Below are positions 1 through 8,749 of a stretch of DNA of 13,686 nucleotides, piece by piece; the stretch's first letter is position 1, and the number at the start of each line of letters is the position of its first letter. The notes under the pieces are model-generated. The model was not told the DNA's origin and ran no database searches. It saw only the letters and a list, made by a program, of their open reading frames with translations. This DNA is from Geosiphon pyriformis (lineage: Eukaryota; Glomeromycota; Glomeromycetes; Archaeosporales; Geosiphonaceae): assembly GCA_016748015.1 (NCBI GenBank), contig JAAOMT010000231.1:271453-285138 (forward strand), in the 5' to 3' direction. The translations under genes were made by a program, and so were the position numbers.

Positions 1-246
1 TAGCTCATTGTCAAGCATTCTGTTTATTTCTTGACGAATGATTTTGTGGCTGGCTGGTGGCACTTTGTATGCTTTTTGTTTGATTGGCATTGCATCTCCA
101 GTCTTGATCTGATGCTGGATGATATCAGTTTGGCCAAACTCATTTTTGCTGGCAAAGATGTCATTAAAATTGTTGAGTAATATCTTGAGCTGCATACATT
201 GGAGTAGATCTAAGTTTCCTATGTTTATTTGTTCCAATTGTTTTGG
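1..246 (-). pseudogene. pol: Reverse transcriptase N-terminus, left element (cut by window edge)
   Basis: Minus-strand reading from about 246 to 1 is open and gives the typical Ty3/gypsy RT entry: LLNNFNDIFASKN, then TDIIQHQIKTGDAMPIKQKA and IIRQEINRMLDNEL. These match the right copy (DIFAKNN, HQIYTGDAKP, FIREEVQWMLNNGL). The catalytic YxDD region lies outside the window. Two stops lie just upstream, at about 268 and 247. Whether the remainder is intact cannot be seen. Confidence 0.82.
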
Positions 247-282
247 TTAGAACAAATAACATTCATCTCATCTATAGATTGT

Positions 283-549
283 TTATGATGTGATGTCAAC
301 ATATCCACAAAGTTGTGGAAAGTTTGGAATGGGGTTTGGTGGTTGGTCTTCTATTTCTGTGGTTATATATCCGATGATGGTTTCTTTTGATATGTTGATG
401 ACATTACCAGTGTTGTTGTAGATAGAAATTTTTATGCTGTTATAGCTTTTGGCTGGTATGTGGAGATTGATCAACCCAATCTCTCCTGATGCACAAAAGT
501 TTGCTTCAGCTTCAAAAATTTGTCCTTGCTTCTTTTCTTTCCTTCCTAT
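283..549 (-). pseudogene. Beta-rich domain between dUTPase and RT, left element
   Basis: Continues in frame after the dUTPase. The pattern is of alternating hydrophobic strands with LINLHIPAKSYNSIKISIYN and NVINISKETIIGYITTEIED, ending in QPPNPIPNFPQL before a stop at 283-285. The right element carries the same layout (PEGTKKVQVTFYNPNNHPI then LEIGVIHSN). Similar strand-rich segments sit just before RT in many Ty3/gypsy Pol proteins; a dUTPase-like or other beta-sandwich fold is possible but is my inference. Its role is unknown. Confidence 0.5.
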
Positions 550-1638
550 TGTTAGCATATACTGGCTATATGGTAGAATGAAAATAGCTTGACTGGTTGA
601 GATAATTTCTCCTTGGCCAACAATTTCTTCCTCCGCCATATTAACTGGTACATCTATTCTACTTATTAATCTGAATCCCTGTATTCCTCTTGCTGTTATT
701 CCTAATTCCTCTCTTTTTCCCACTGATACTAACTGAGCTACTCTAACCAGAGGCAGGAATATTGCCTGTGCTATTTTTTTGTTGGGCTCTATTATGTAGG
801 CTTTTTTTGAGTCATTTTGTAGCATAGCAATGATATTTCCTACATATCCCATGTCAATTATTTCTCCTCTTATATTGATCCCTCTTTTCGCTAAACTACT
901 CCTAGATGCTAATTGAACCATTGTTGTTGCTAGAATTTCTAGTGCTATTTTCAGATCAATGTAGGTGCGTGAATGTGGTTCCAATTTGATGGCATCTTTT
1001 TCTGGATATCTCAGATCAAATCTTGCATCCATATCATGCACACGTTCTGGCATAATACTCTCTCCATTGTCACTATACCATTTCAACTCTTGTTCTTTGG
1101 AGAGATCTGGTAGTGCAATGTATTGTTCATGGTTTAAATCGGAGTTTAAATCTGAGTTTGAATTGTTTTTGTTGTCATTGCTATTTTGAACAGAGCTGGA
1201 ACCGATGTTTTTGTTGTTGGCATCGGAGTCTGGATCACGATTGATCAGTGATTCTGATTCCAATGCACAGCTGCTGATTGGTTCTTCTTTTTCAGAGATC
1301 GAGTAGATTATGCATGGTGGTAGATTGTAAAGGAGATCACAATCGTTACAATATTCAAAGTTACTGGAAATTAAACAATGGTGACACAGTCTTGTATTCA
1401 ACTATGCTAGCCGTTGTTCTTGCTCTTCTCTAGTGAGTGCCAAGTTTTGGTAGTGTTCATAAAACTCTTCGGGTTCCAGAGAATTTATGACTGGTTCTGC
1501 ATTCCAGTCAAGCTTAATGGGTTCTGATGGGTTGTTTTTGATTTCTCTGATCTCTTCGGGTGTTGCTCCTTCTATTTTGGTGATTGTCATTCTCCACAAT
1601 TTGTCATCGTCGTGTGGACAACTGTTCAGTTGCTGCAC
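550..1638 (-). pseudogene. Trimeric-type dUTPase with CxxC-x8-CxxC leader, left element
   Basis: dUTPase hydrolyses dUTP to dUMP and pyrophosphate, keeping uracil out of newly made DNA. A helical segment (1638-1405; GATPEEIREIKN) leads through a TAG at 1402 (Gln in the right copy) into CxxC-x8-CxxC at 1386-1339 (RLCHHC ... YCNDC). A Ser/Asn/Asp-rich linker follows, then the dUTPase motifs: I as DARFDLR (usually AGYDL), II as MVQLASRSSLAKRG, III as GEIIDMGYVGN with the catalytic Asp and Tyr kept, IV as IEPNKKIAQAIFLP, and V as RGIQGFRLISR where the family has RGxGGFGSTG. The Gly-rich substrate-closing motif V is therefore wrecked and the PPG of motif II is lost. This is the longest open stretch in the left element (283-1401), but as an enzyme it is very likely inactive. 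Confidence 0.85.
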
Positions 1639-1639
1639 G

Positions 1640-2471
1640 GCTCTTTTCTAGGCCACTTTTATTGGGGTTCTTTTCCTTATCCAGTTGCTTATTAAATTGT
1701 GTATTGACACGACACATCGCATGTTCTTCCATATCCTGAAATGTCGTTCCACATCCCTTCATCTAGTAAGATCTCCCCACAAGCGAGACAAGGTTGGTTA
1801 TCCCATTTTCCTTGCCTCTTTGGTCATCCAAAGCATTCGAGTAAGCATAAACAACAGTAAAACTTTGTTACGGTGTGGTATTCCTCATTGTCATCACAGC
1901 ATGCACCCATTGATGACAGTTTCTTGCCACAATCGATGCATACTAGTCTTGGCCATCAATAATTGGATTGTTGTGGAGTGTGGTGGGTGTAAGAATTATA
2001 ACTGTCGGTCGTTAGTAGCATTCTTTCTTTTTTTTCTTTTCCTTTTCCCTTATCTTCATTCCATTCCCAACTTGAGACTTCTTCTTGTTTGTTATTGGTT
2101 CAAGTCAGATTGTTGGTTTCCCAGATAAGTTCCTCTTTTTGCTTTCCTTTGGGGTTGTCGTCCCATGATAGTACTGGTAGTAGCTTATAGTGGTCTTTGT
2201 CGTTGGTTCCAGTGTCAATAGTGGTTTCACAGGTAGGTTCTTTTCCTTGCTTCTCTTTTCCGTTGTTATTGTCGTCCCAGGCGAGTATTGGCAGCAGTTT
2301 GTTGTGGTCGGCGTCAGCCCATGAGACTTGGTATGCTTCCCAGGTAAGTTTCTCTTTCTTCTTCTCCAGTTCGATCAATAGTTTCTCTTTTGGAGGAGTC
2401 TTGAAATGGCCACATGTGGCTGGTACACATATGTGTCAGCTCTGATATGTTAGCTGGAGTTCCTGGGTGTT
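1640..2471 (-). pseudogene. W-D repeat linker and Cys-rich (zinc-finger-like) domain, left element
   Basis: After the protease end (NTQELQLTYQS, then VPATCGHFK) comes a charged linker with a repeated module at about 2130-2350: LLPILAWDDNNNGK and LLPVLSWDDNPKGK, with a weaker third copy (SSWEWNEDKGKGK). A Cys-rich block follows at about 1960-1735 with the motifs VCIDCGKKLSSMGAC, FYCCLCLLEC, QGKWDNQPCLACGE and GRTCDVSCQY. Its CxxC pairs, SMGAC, GKWDN and CQY match the right element in order and spacing, so it is a real, once-selected domain. I do not recognise it as a named family; zinc binding is inferred from the Cys pairs. Several stops interrupt it, and the reading frame changes near 1640-1730. 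Confidence 0.65.
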
Positions 2472-2999
2472 TTAATCTAATGTCGTATTGACTTTGAATA
2501 GCCAGTCATTACCAACGAGAGCTTGGTATTGAGTGGCTTCCATCACTAAAACTTTAATGGGAGTTACAATACCATTAACTTCAAAAGGAAAGTTGTCGAT
2601 TTTGCCAATTAGAGTTTTGGTTACTCCATCGGCTGTGATAATTCTGGCGCTGGCGGCTCGATCAACTTGGTGACCTAATTGATTCATGAGTTGTCATGTG
2701 ATGATACTGCCTGCTGAACCACTATTGAGAATCAATTTGATGGATTGATCATTAACCTTAGCATCTGTGTACATTGCAGTGATGGATTTTTCATCAAGAG
2801 TGGCTCCACTAAATAATAGTGTACTTGACGGTTCTTCGATCTCGAATGAGAAGATAGTGGCTAGTGATTCATTGTTGGTAACTGTTGCTGATGGAATATT
2901 GCTGGTAAGTGTTTGTTGTTTTTGGGTAGGTTCTTGGTTGCTAGTTGAGACGTCTTCTGAGGTAACCAGAAGACTTAAATAGTGTTGGAAAGTCGGATT
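2472..2999 (-). pseudogene. pro: Retropepsin-like aspartic protease, left element (inactive)
   Basis: This domain would cut the Gag-Pol polyprotein. It continues from Gag in the same frame. The segment SITAMYTDAKV is followed by LILNSGSAGSII, where the family has LILDSGSAGSI; the catalytic Asp of the D-[ST]-G triplet is Asn here (codon at 2724-2726, a GAT-to-AAT change). A TGA follows at 2694-2696. Downstream, ITADGVTKTLIGKIDNF and KVLVMEATQYQALVGNDWL are the usual flap and C-terminal parts and align well with the right copy. A TAA at 2472-2474 stands where the right copy has Trp (NWETQEL), so two G-to-A changes explain it. Loss of both the catalytic Asp and the open frame makes this copy dead. 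Confidence 0.82.
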
Positions 3000-5159
3000 T
3001 TGGGTGGGGCCTGTACCTGAATTCCGAGAACAGGGTCCTAAGCTCTGGTAAGAGGAGCTGGGGACCAGTTAATGAACAACCATCGCCGATCTTCAATTTT
3101 GAGCAATTCTGGGTCTTGGGTTTCCTGATGTCATTATAGCTGAGTTTTGAAGTGGTGTTTGGATTGATGGTTGAGACCGATAAATTATTTGGGGCTGTGG
3201 CTGATAAATTACTGGAGGCTGCTGTTAATAAATTGAAGATTGATATACTGGCAGTTGATAGATTGGTTGCTGTGTCATTGGCAGGTAAATATTTTGATAT
3301 TGGTCTTGATCTTGATTCGGATAATGATTCGGAGTTTAGAACTGGCGATCAGGATTTCTGTATTGATTTCTCGATTGTTGGTTGCTATAAGTATGGCAAT
3401 TAACTCGAATATGGTCTTGTTTACCACAGTTGTGGCAGACATGCATTTCCGGCTGCCATGGTAGACTAGGTGCAGTCAAGAATGATGACCATGATTGATT
3501 TTGGAAACAATTCACGTTTCCTGAATTATGGTGTCATTGTGGTGTTTAATATATGGTGCGATTGTCAGCTAAGTATCCCTTTAGTTTCTGATTAATTGAC
3601 TCACTGAATTGTTTCAGTTTGGAGTCCAATTCAGATGATCCATTCATTACTAAGTTTACTGCTTGGGCGTGGTTGGCTTCTAACTCAGCTGCTTTAAAAT
3701 CTCTGGCATGTGTAACTGCAGTAGGGAGGTCAACTGGATGCATTAGATGTATTCGCTGAAGGAGGTTACTGCACAAACCTCTAATAAATTGATTTAAAAT
3801 CTGTGGTACTGTAAAATAGTCAGCTTGAATTGCTTGGATCTGGCATAGGTTTTTATGGAATCATTCTAGATAAGTAGTGACTGCTTCAGTATCTCCTTGT
3901 TTAATGGTGGTGAAAAGGTTGGCTAATTTGTTAATACTATTATTGTTGCTGAAATATCTTACAAATTCCATCTTGAAGTCATTAAAGTTTTGGGATTTGA
4001 CAGCTAGACTTTGATACCATGCATCCAGTGTGTTCTTTAAAAAGTATGGGATGGCTTGAAGTGCTCGGGCGTTATTCCATCCATTTGCAGTGATGGCTTT
4101 TTCTATGTTATTCAGCCATATTTGCACGTTGTCTTCTTCGCCAGTAAAGTTGTCAAGTTTTGCGATTGGTGTGTAGGCCATTGGATCTAAGTTGGGTTGT
4201 TGTGGTGGCTGTTAAAGTGGTTGTTGTTGTACTGGTTGTTGGGATGGTAGTTAAAATGGCTGTTGTATGGGTTCGGCTACTGGATTAATCAGCAGTTGAT
4301 CGATGATAATTACTGGAGGTAAGTTTTGCTGATTACTTAATTCAGGGTTTGGATTGTTCTGTCTTTGATGATTCGGGATTTCAATTTCCGAATTTTTTAG
4401 ATTTAAACTTTGCTGAGCTTGAAAATTCAGGGTTTCAACTTCCGGGTTTTTAGTGATTGAGTTTTGATAAGTAAATTCTTAATCTTCCGATTCTTTTTCC
4501 TCTTCTTCTTCAGATAGTTCCCACAGGATAGCAATTCCAAAGTCTAGTTGAGGTGGCGGTAATCGAATTCCTGATGGAGTTGGTGATCATGATTTAAATC
4601 CTTCAAAATACACTCTATATGGCCCTAGTAAATCTTCTTTCCATTGTTTGCTTTGAAACTGGAATCTTCCAACTGTTAATATTGCGTTTGAGATGGATGC
4701 ATCTGCTGATGAGATGTTGATAGTGCTTCCAGGTATGTAGTGATATAATGGAGCAGTTGGTGATTCTACTCTGTGCTTCTTCCAACTAGGTAACTGTATT
4801 CCTTTTGGTGTTGCTGCTGGTGTTTGTATTCTTCCTTTACCTTTGTCTGCGTAGGTAATAGGAAATTGTTGTTGAGTGTATCTTTCAATAGTCTAGTTGA
4901 TTTCTCTGATTATTGGTGCAAAACTATAGTTTCTTGGTAAGTTGGTGTGTTGGAATAATTCTGTGTAAAAGTTTTTTCTTGCTGCTTCAATGTTAACTGT
5001 TCCTCCTAAGCATTCAGTGATTTTGTTGTTGACGTAAAAGTTAAAGACTGATTCAGCTGGGTAATGATTACTATTTAATCTTAATTGTTGGCTGTATTGT
5101 TGAAACAAGAATTTCACAAATCCTAAATGGTTTGCTCCTATATTTTCTGATTCTGCCAT
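3000..5159 (-). pseudogene. gag: Gag, left Ty3/gypsy element (stop-interrupted)
   Basis: Gag is the structural protein of the virus-like particle. The start at 5159 (MAESENIGANH) is an ATG about 45 bases after the primer-binding site. An N-terminal domain (5159-4893) matches that of the right copy. A low-complexity Q/P/E-rich linker follows; it has a repeated N-[PS]-E-[VI]-E motif near 4370-4450. The capsid-type retrotransposon Gag domain runs from about 4181 to 3549, with the motifs NVQIWLNNIE, NGWNNARALQAIPYFLK and QAVNLVMNGSSELDSKL. The zinc knuckle at 3437-3396 is complete: C-HN-C-GKQD-H-IRVN-C (CX2CX4HX4C). A Q/Y/P-rich tail leads into the protease in the same frame. In-frame stops include those at 4893, 4587, 4479, 4251, 4212, 3861 and 3546; most fit W, Q or R codons changed by one C-to-T or G-to-A step. 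No frameshift is needed across the whole stretch. Confidence 0.85.
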
Positions 5160-5203
5160 GTTTAGATTTGGATTGGTGCTGGTTCTCTGTAGGATTATAC
5201 CTC

Positions 5204-5218
5204 ACAGGAAGCACCAAA
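5204..5218 (-). promoter_or_regulatory. Primer-binding site, left element
   Basis: Directly after the LTR end, in element orientation, comes TTTGGTGCTTCC. The TGG would pair with the universal CCA end of a tRNA, predicting a primer tRNA ending in GGAAGCACCA. The 15 bases GTAACATTTGGTGCT, spanning the LTR end and this site, are identical in the right element. The site lies about 45 bases before the Gag start at 5159, normal spacing for a Ty3-type leader. Confidence 0.55.
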
Positions 5219-5695
5219 TGTTACAGGGGATTATTTCTGCTGTTGAAGTAAATAACAACCTGTAACTTGGTGCTCATGAAGCTACTTCCGTTGATGAGGT
5301 TCTACAAGCATTGTATCTAAAGATTTTGAATGAGTTTTTTGTATAATAGACAGAGATTCAATAGTTGTTTTATCCGTAGCTTCCCAGACTCACAAGTCTG
5401 TCAATTTTTTTCTCGGCTTGGTGGCCAGCAATCTTCTAGTAAGTAATCCATATCTTTTGTATGTGTCCTACTCTCTCACATGAGTCTTTTACCAGACAAT
5501 CTTTGATGTCAGTAATCAGCACTTTTCAATCAATGGGTTAGTGCACAATAATAACTCAAAAAAAAATAAAAAAAAATAAGAGAAAATAAAGAAAGAAAAG
5601 AAATAAGTCAAGGCAATTTGTAGATTAGTATTCCGTCAATAGCCGTGATTAAGAGCTATTGTTCTAGTGTGGTTAAGTATCACTTATTATCAACA
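5219..5695 (-). repeat. Candidate 5' LTR of left element
   Basis: The inner edge is well supported. In element orientation the LTR ends in GTAACA and is followed at once by TTTGGTGCT, exactly as in the right element. The outer edge at 5695 is a guess: in element orientation TGTTGATAAT starts there, giving a TG...CA segment of 477 bp. An A-rich run at about 5559-5604 (T-rich in element orientation) mirrors the T-rich run near the start of the right LTR. A TATA-like sequence (TTATAC in element orientation, about 5340-5347) sits roughly 120 bases before the inner edge. The matching 3' LTR is outside the window, so the boundaries cannot be confirmed here. Confidence 0.45.
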
Positions 5696-5710
5696 TGAAG
5701 TGTTGATAAT
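5686..5710. repeat. Perfect 10-bp inverted repeat at the outer edge of the left LTR
   Basis: ATTATCAACA (5686-5695) and TGTTGATAAT (5701-5710) are exact reverse complements around a 5-base loop, TGAAG. One arm is also the proposed LTR end. It may be a chance hairpin, a remnant of head-to-head LTR ends, or a target-site effect; the bases beyond the arms do not match as LTRs. Confidence 0.7.
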
Positions 5711-5994
5711 GGAGAGTAGATTGAGATATGAAATAATTATTTATTTGATGATTTTTGTTTTTAGGCTAAGGATTCTGTGGTATCAATTCTGTTTTTTCTG
5801 TTTCTAATACTACCACTATATAAACATAATTGAGATTCCTTAATTCCTCAATTCTTCATGACAGGAATTCTGGAATTCCTGGAATTCTGTGATTCCTTTG
5901 AGAAGAATCCTGGAATTCTACATTTACTACACTTACTTCTGATTGGCTAATAATTATACTAATATATTTCCTATATTTCTATGAGTAACAATAG
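5696..5994. other. AT-rich spacer with TATA-like site and GGAATTC cluster
   Basis: About 300 bases with no supported gene. TATATAAA lies at 5817-5824 on the plus strand; whether it ever drove transcription is unknown. At 5864-5918 there are four GGAATTC units (starting 5864, 5872, 5881 and 5912), three of them 8-9 bases apart, embedded in further imperfect ATTCC/GGAAT pieces from about 5834. The segment lies between the left LTR and the LINE remnant. Confidence 0.6.
5864..5918. repeat. Short tandem GGAATTC repeat
   Basis: TGGAATTCC and TGGAATTCT stand next to each other (5871-5888), with a further GGAATTC just before and another at 5912. Each unit is self-complementary around GAATTC, so the run can also pair with itself. 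It looks like a small microsatellite-type expansion; no function is evident. Confidence 0.7.
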
Positions 5995-8193
5995 CATAAG
6001 CAGGCCAATAGGGACAAATGGAAGTTCAAAATTAAGTCAGCTAGTGATGATCAATGATTGCAATTCAAGGAGTGTTTTTTTAGTGAATTTCAGTTGAAAT
6101 CTATGGACTTTAATGTCACAAAAAAAGATGGTAATTTAGATAAAATGTGAGACATTCTTAGAGAGGTGGTAGTTTGCTCTGCTAATTGAGTATTTTCTAA
6201 GTTCTGGTTTAATAATTTTGAGTGTTTAAGGAATAAGATTTCTTCAAAGTTCTTTAAGCTGGAATTATTAATCTTCAAGCTGGTGAAGAATCTGAGCTTG
6301 CATTGGAATCCAGTGGCTAACCGCTTTGTTGACATCTAGTCTGTTGTTGATTTTGAAAAAGCCTTCATATTTTGCGCCATAGTTGATAATGGTGCTGGTT
6401 GTGATACAATTCTTGGCCATTTGTCGAGTGTCAGAAAAAGATACTGTAGGTCCAAGTATTTTGAATTCAGGAATGCCAGAGATACTGCTATTAGAAAAGC
6501 AGTTAACAAGTGCATAGAAAATTTTTGTACTAACAAGGGCCATATAATTAAAAGCATTTTAGAACAGCCTTTTTGTAAGGTGGTCCTCAACTATTTGATG
6601 GTTGACAATGATTTAGTTTTGAAGCCTAGTGAAGTTAAATCTACAGTTGACACTATCATGGAGGGTTGGACGAGAAAGTACACAATTCTTGATGTTTTGT
6701 CTGCTCGCTGGACTGTCCAGTATGCTCTTCTGAGTTATGTTGATAATAATGCTTTCTCAAAAGTTATATGCAATATAGGGTCTGATGAATTTCTTCAAGT
6801 AGTCAAGTGTTTGTCTAATGATAAGGCTGCTGGTTTGTCTGGCATTTCTAATGAGCTTTGAAAACATGGTGATGCATGAGTTTTGGGTGGTTTGCTAGAT
6901 ATTCTCAATATGTGTTTGGTGTTGGGTGCAGTGCCTATTCATTGGAGATGCGCATAGGTGTCTATGATTCTGAAACCATATGATTAGGAGAAAACTCTCA
7001 CAAACACCAGACTAATTGCTTTGGTTGAAACATCCTGGAAGATATTGTCTAAGATATTGTCTAACAGAATCTCTGTGGCTTGTAGTAGGTTTAATGTTCT
7101 GTAAGGTGACAATTTCTTGGTTTTGAAAGATACATCCACACAGACCCCAATTTTTGCTATTGGTTCGATTGTTGAAGACACTTTGGAGAAAAATAGAGAG
7201 CTGTAACTAGTGCTTCAGGACATGTGAAAGGCATATAATTCTGTTGGGTGGTTTTATCTGCATAATAGTCTGGCTAAAATCAAGAGGTGTCCTCATTTTA
7301 TTAGGTTTTTTGGTGGCCTACACAATGGCAGATTCAATCGAATCATGACTGATTTTGGACTTACAGATAGTTATGTCATCCACAATGGTCTAGATCAAGG
7401 AGAAGTTTTCTTGCTTTTGTCATAGAGAATCTTTTATGATCTTTTGCTCTGCAAGATCAAGCATTGTGGTGATTTATTTGGGTATAGATTGGATTCAAAA
7501 TTTTTTACTAAATCTGGCAAGCCGGATTTTAGAGGTGGCTTGACATTTTTTCTGGCTTCTGGGGCTTTTGTGGATGACACAATTTGGATTGGTAATAATA
7601 TAACTGCTACTCAAAATATTTTAGATATAGCAAGTAAGTTTTTTGGGATCAATAACATCTTTATCAATACAGATAAGATGGTTGTCATACCCATCAACAT
7701 AAGAATAGAGAATCCTCGGTTGTTTATAAGTGGAGCTGCCATTTCAATAGCAAAGAGAAAGGAACCACACAAATACTTGGGTATCTTTTTGTCTACAAAT
7801 AGTTTTTCTGTATCCAGTCTTGCCAAAGTACACTCAGATGTTCGGTTTTTTACCAATCTAATATTAAGAAAGGCCATTTCAGACAAGCAATTTTTGTATT
7901 TGGTGTCTGCTTTGCTTCAGTCCATTATTAGTTACAGAATCTAATTCAGTTATGTTTTGGCACATGTGTGTGAAAAATGGGACAGACTGTTTAGAAAAGA
8001 GCTGAAAATCAAGGCCAGCTTACCTAAAGATTTCTCTAATAAGGCTTTATATTATCCTGAAATATATGATCTCAAATTTTTTAGCCAATTGCAGACCAAA
8101 AATCTATTAGCCAGTGTCATTGGGTTTGTCAACTCTGATGGTGTCTTTGGCAAGTTGTTCGAGCACAGAGCCATTGTTACCAGACAAAATTAG
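5995..8193 (+). pseudogene. Non-LTR (LINE-type) retrotransposon reverse transcriptase, truncated and stop-riddled
   Basis: One plus-strand frame carries recognisable sequence from ANRDKWKFKIK (about 6004) to about 8190 with no frameshift. RT landmarks in order: KAAGLSGISNEL (about 6823-6858), LTNTRLIALVE (about 6996-7028), motif A as LQDM*KAYNSV (catalytic Asp codon 7219-7221 kept, the following R is TGA and the second Asp is Asn), motif B GLDQGEVF (about 7390-7410) and motif C AFVDDTIW with the DD pair at 7573-7578. The later parts KRKEPHKYLGIFLS and LRKAISDKQFLYLVSALLQ match a family abundant in Rhizophagus-like genomes, as far as I recall. Fourteen in-frame stops are present (6055, 6148, 6187, 6337, 6859, 6877, 6955, 6985, 7102, 7204, 7225, 7423, 7942, 8191). 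The upstream endonuclease domain and the C-terminal end are missing, so the copy is truncated at both ends and dead. Confidence 0.88.
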
Positions 8194-8392
8194 AGATATC
8201 ATTTAGCATGAAACTATCTCATAATTCCTATCATTAATTAGCATATATTATTGTTTCAAATTATCACTTATTACATTAGCAAAAAATGTCTGAAATTATC
8301 ATTTAATTAATAACTCAAATTGTACATAACACAAATGTAACCTAATTGCAATGATCAATCATGCAATACCCCAAACTATGTAACATTCAAAA

Positions 8393-8513
8393 ATTCGCTG
8401 AAATTTATAGAAATTTGCCAAAATAATTGATAGTTCACCGAAATATCTAATAGTTTGTAGAAATAACTTGTAGTTCGCCGAAATGTATCTTTAGTTTAGT
8501 GAAATTGTAGAAA
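8393..8513. repeat. Degenerate tandem repeat, about six 20-bp units
   Basis: Units begin at 8393, 8413, 8432, 8452, 8472 and 8493, with lengths of 19-21 bases. Examples are AGTTCACCGAAATATCTAAT, AGTTTGTAGAAATAACTTGT and AGTTCGCCGAAATGTATCTT. The shared core is roughly TTYRCCGAAAT. The differences between units are mostly transitions, so this looks like an old minisatellite. Confidence 0.65.
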
Positions 8514-8555
8514 ATAGCAAAGTTCAAGTTTATAGAATAGTGTTATGACAAGTTG

Positions 8556-8715
8556 TATAAAAAAAGAGCTTCTCTCTTCGAGAAAATGTATTTTACTTTA
8601 GATTTATTTCTTAAAAACCATTCCTATACACACAAAAAGAAATAAATATTAAATAATTTGAAAAACCAAATTCTTTAATTATTGTACTTGGAAAATCCCC
8701 AAAACCCAACTAACA
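8556..8715 (+). repeat. Possible solo-LTR remnant (R-U5-like)
   Basis: A TATA box-like TATAAAAAAA at 8556-8565 is followed by a pyrimidine-rich start-site-like stretch (CTTCTCTCTTCG), an AATAAA at 8641-8646 and a CTAACA end at about 8710-8715. That order is what an LTR would show, but no second copy or target-site duplication is visible in the window, so this is weak. Confidence 0.25.
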
Positions 8716-8749
8716 TTTCGAAATTGATTAGCTACCAATTTCAGTAAAC

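Larger units (their letters stand above)
1..5695 (-). mobile_element. Ty3/gypsy LTR retrotransposon with dUTPase, left copy (partial, decayed)
   Basis: Reading the minus strand from about 5695 down to 1, the order is candidate LTR, primer-binding site, Gag with a CCHC zinc knuckle, aspartic protease, Cys-rich region, dUTPase, beta-rich segment and the N-terminus of a Ty3/gypsy reverse transcriptase. The 3' half (rest of RT, RNase H, integrase, 3' LTR) lies outside the window. From 5159 down to about 1730 everything reads in one frame; from 1638 to 1 it reads in another, so one or two small indels lie near 1640-1730. Roughly twenty in-frame stops make it non-functional. The Ty3 assignment follows from the RT N-terminus and Gag; the absence of an integrase before RT argues against Ty1/copia. 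The outer LTR edge is uncertain. Confidence 0.88.
8194..8749. other. AT-rich spacer with tandem repeat and LTR-like remnant
   Basis: About 550 bases with no supported gene. Homology to the LINE fades at about 8160-8200. A degenerate 20-bp tandem repeat occupies 8393-8513. From about 8556 the sequence looks like the inner part of an LTR: TATAAAAAAA (8556-8565), AATAAA (8641-8646), and CTAACA followed by TTTCG (about 8710-8720). Confidence 0.55.

Noticed and set aside
1685-2128. Plus-strand open frame of 147 codons
   Set aside because: It lies opposite the Cys-rich domain of the left element, whose minus-strand reading has clear homology to the right copy; the plus reading shows no domain.
3152-3464. 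Plus-strand open frames opposite the Gag tail
   Set aside because: The minus strand here carries the zinc knuckle and the Q/Y-rich tail; the plus frames are antisense shadows with hydrophobic low-complexity composition.
5559-5604. Poly(A) tail of a LINE insertion
   Set aside because: It lies on the 5' side of the plus-strand LINE remnant and inside the proposed left LTR; the matching T-rich run in the right LTR suggests it is an LTR feature.
6090-6590. Minus-strand open frames across the LINE remnant
   Set aside because: The plus strand carries a continuous RT-family reading; the minus frames have no recognisable content.
8393-8513. CRISPR array
   Set aside because: The 20-base units are directly adjacent and degenerate, with no unique spacers, in a eukaryotic retroelement setting.
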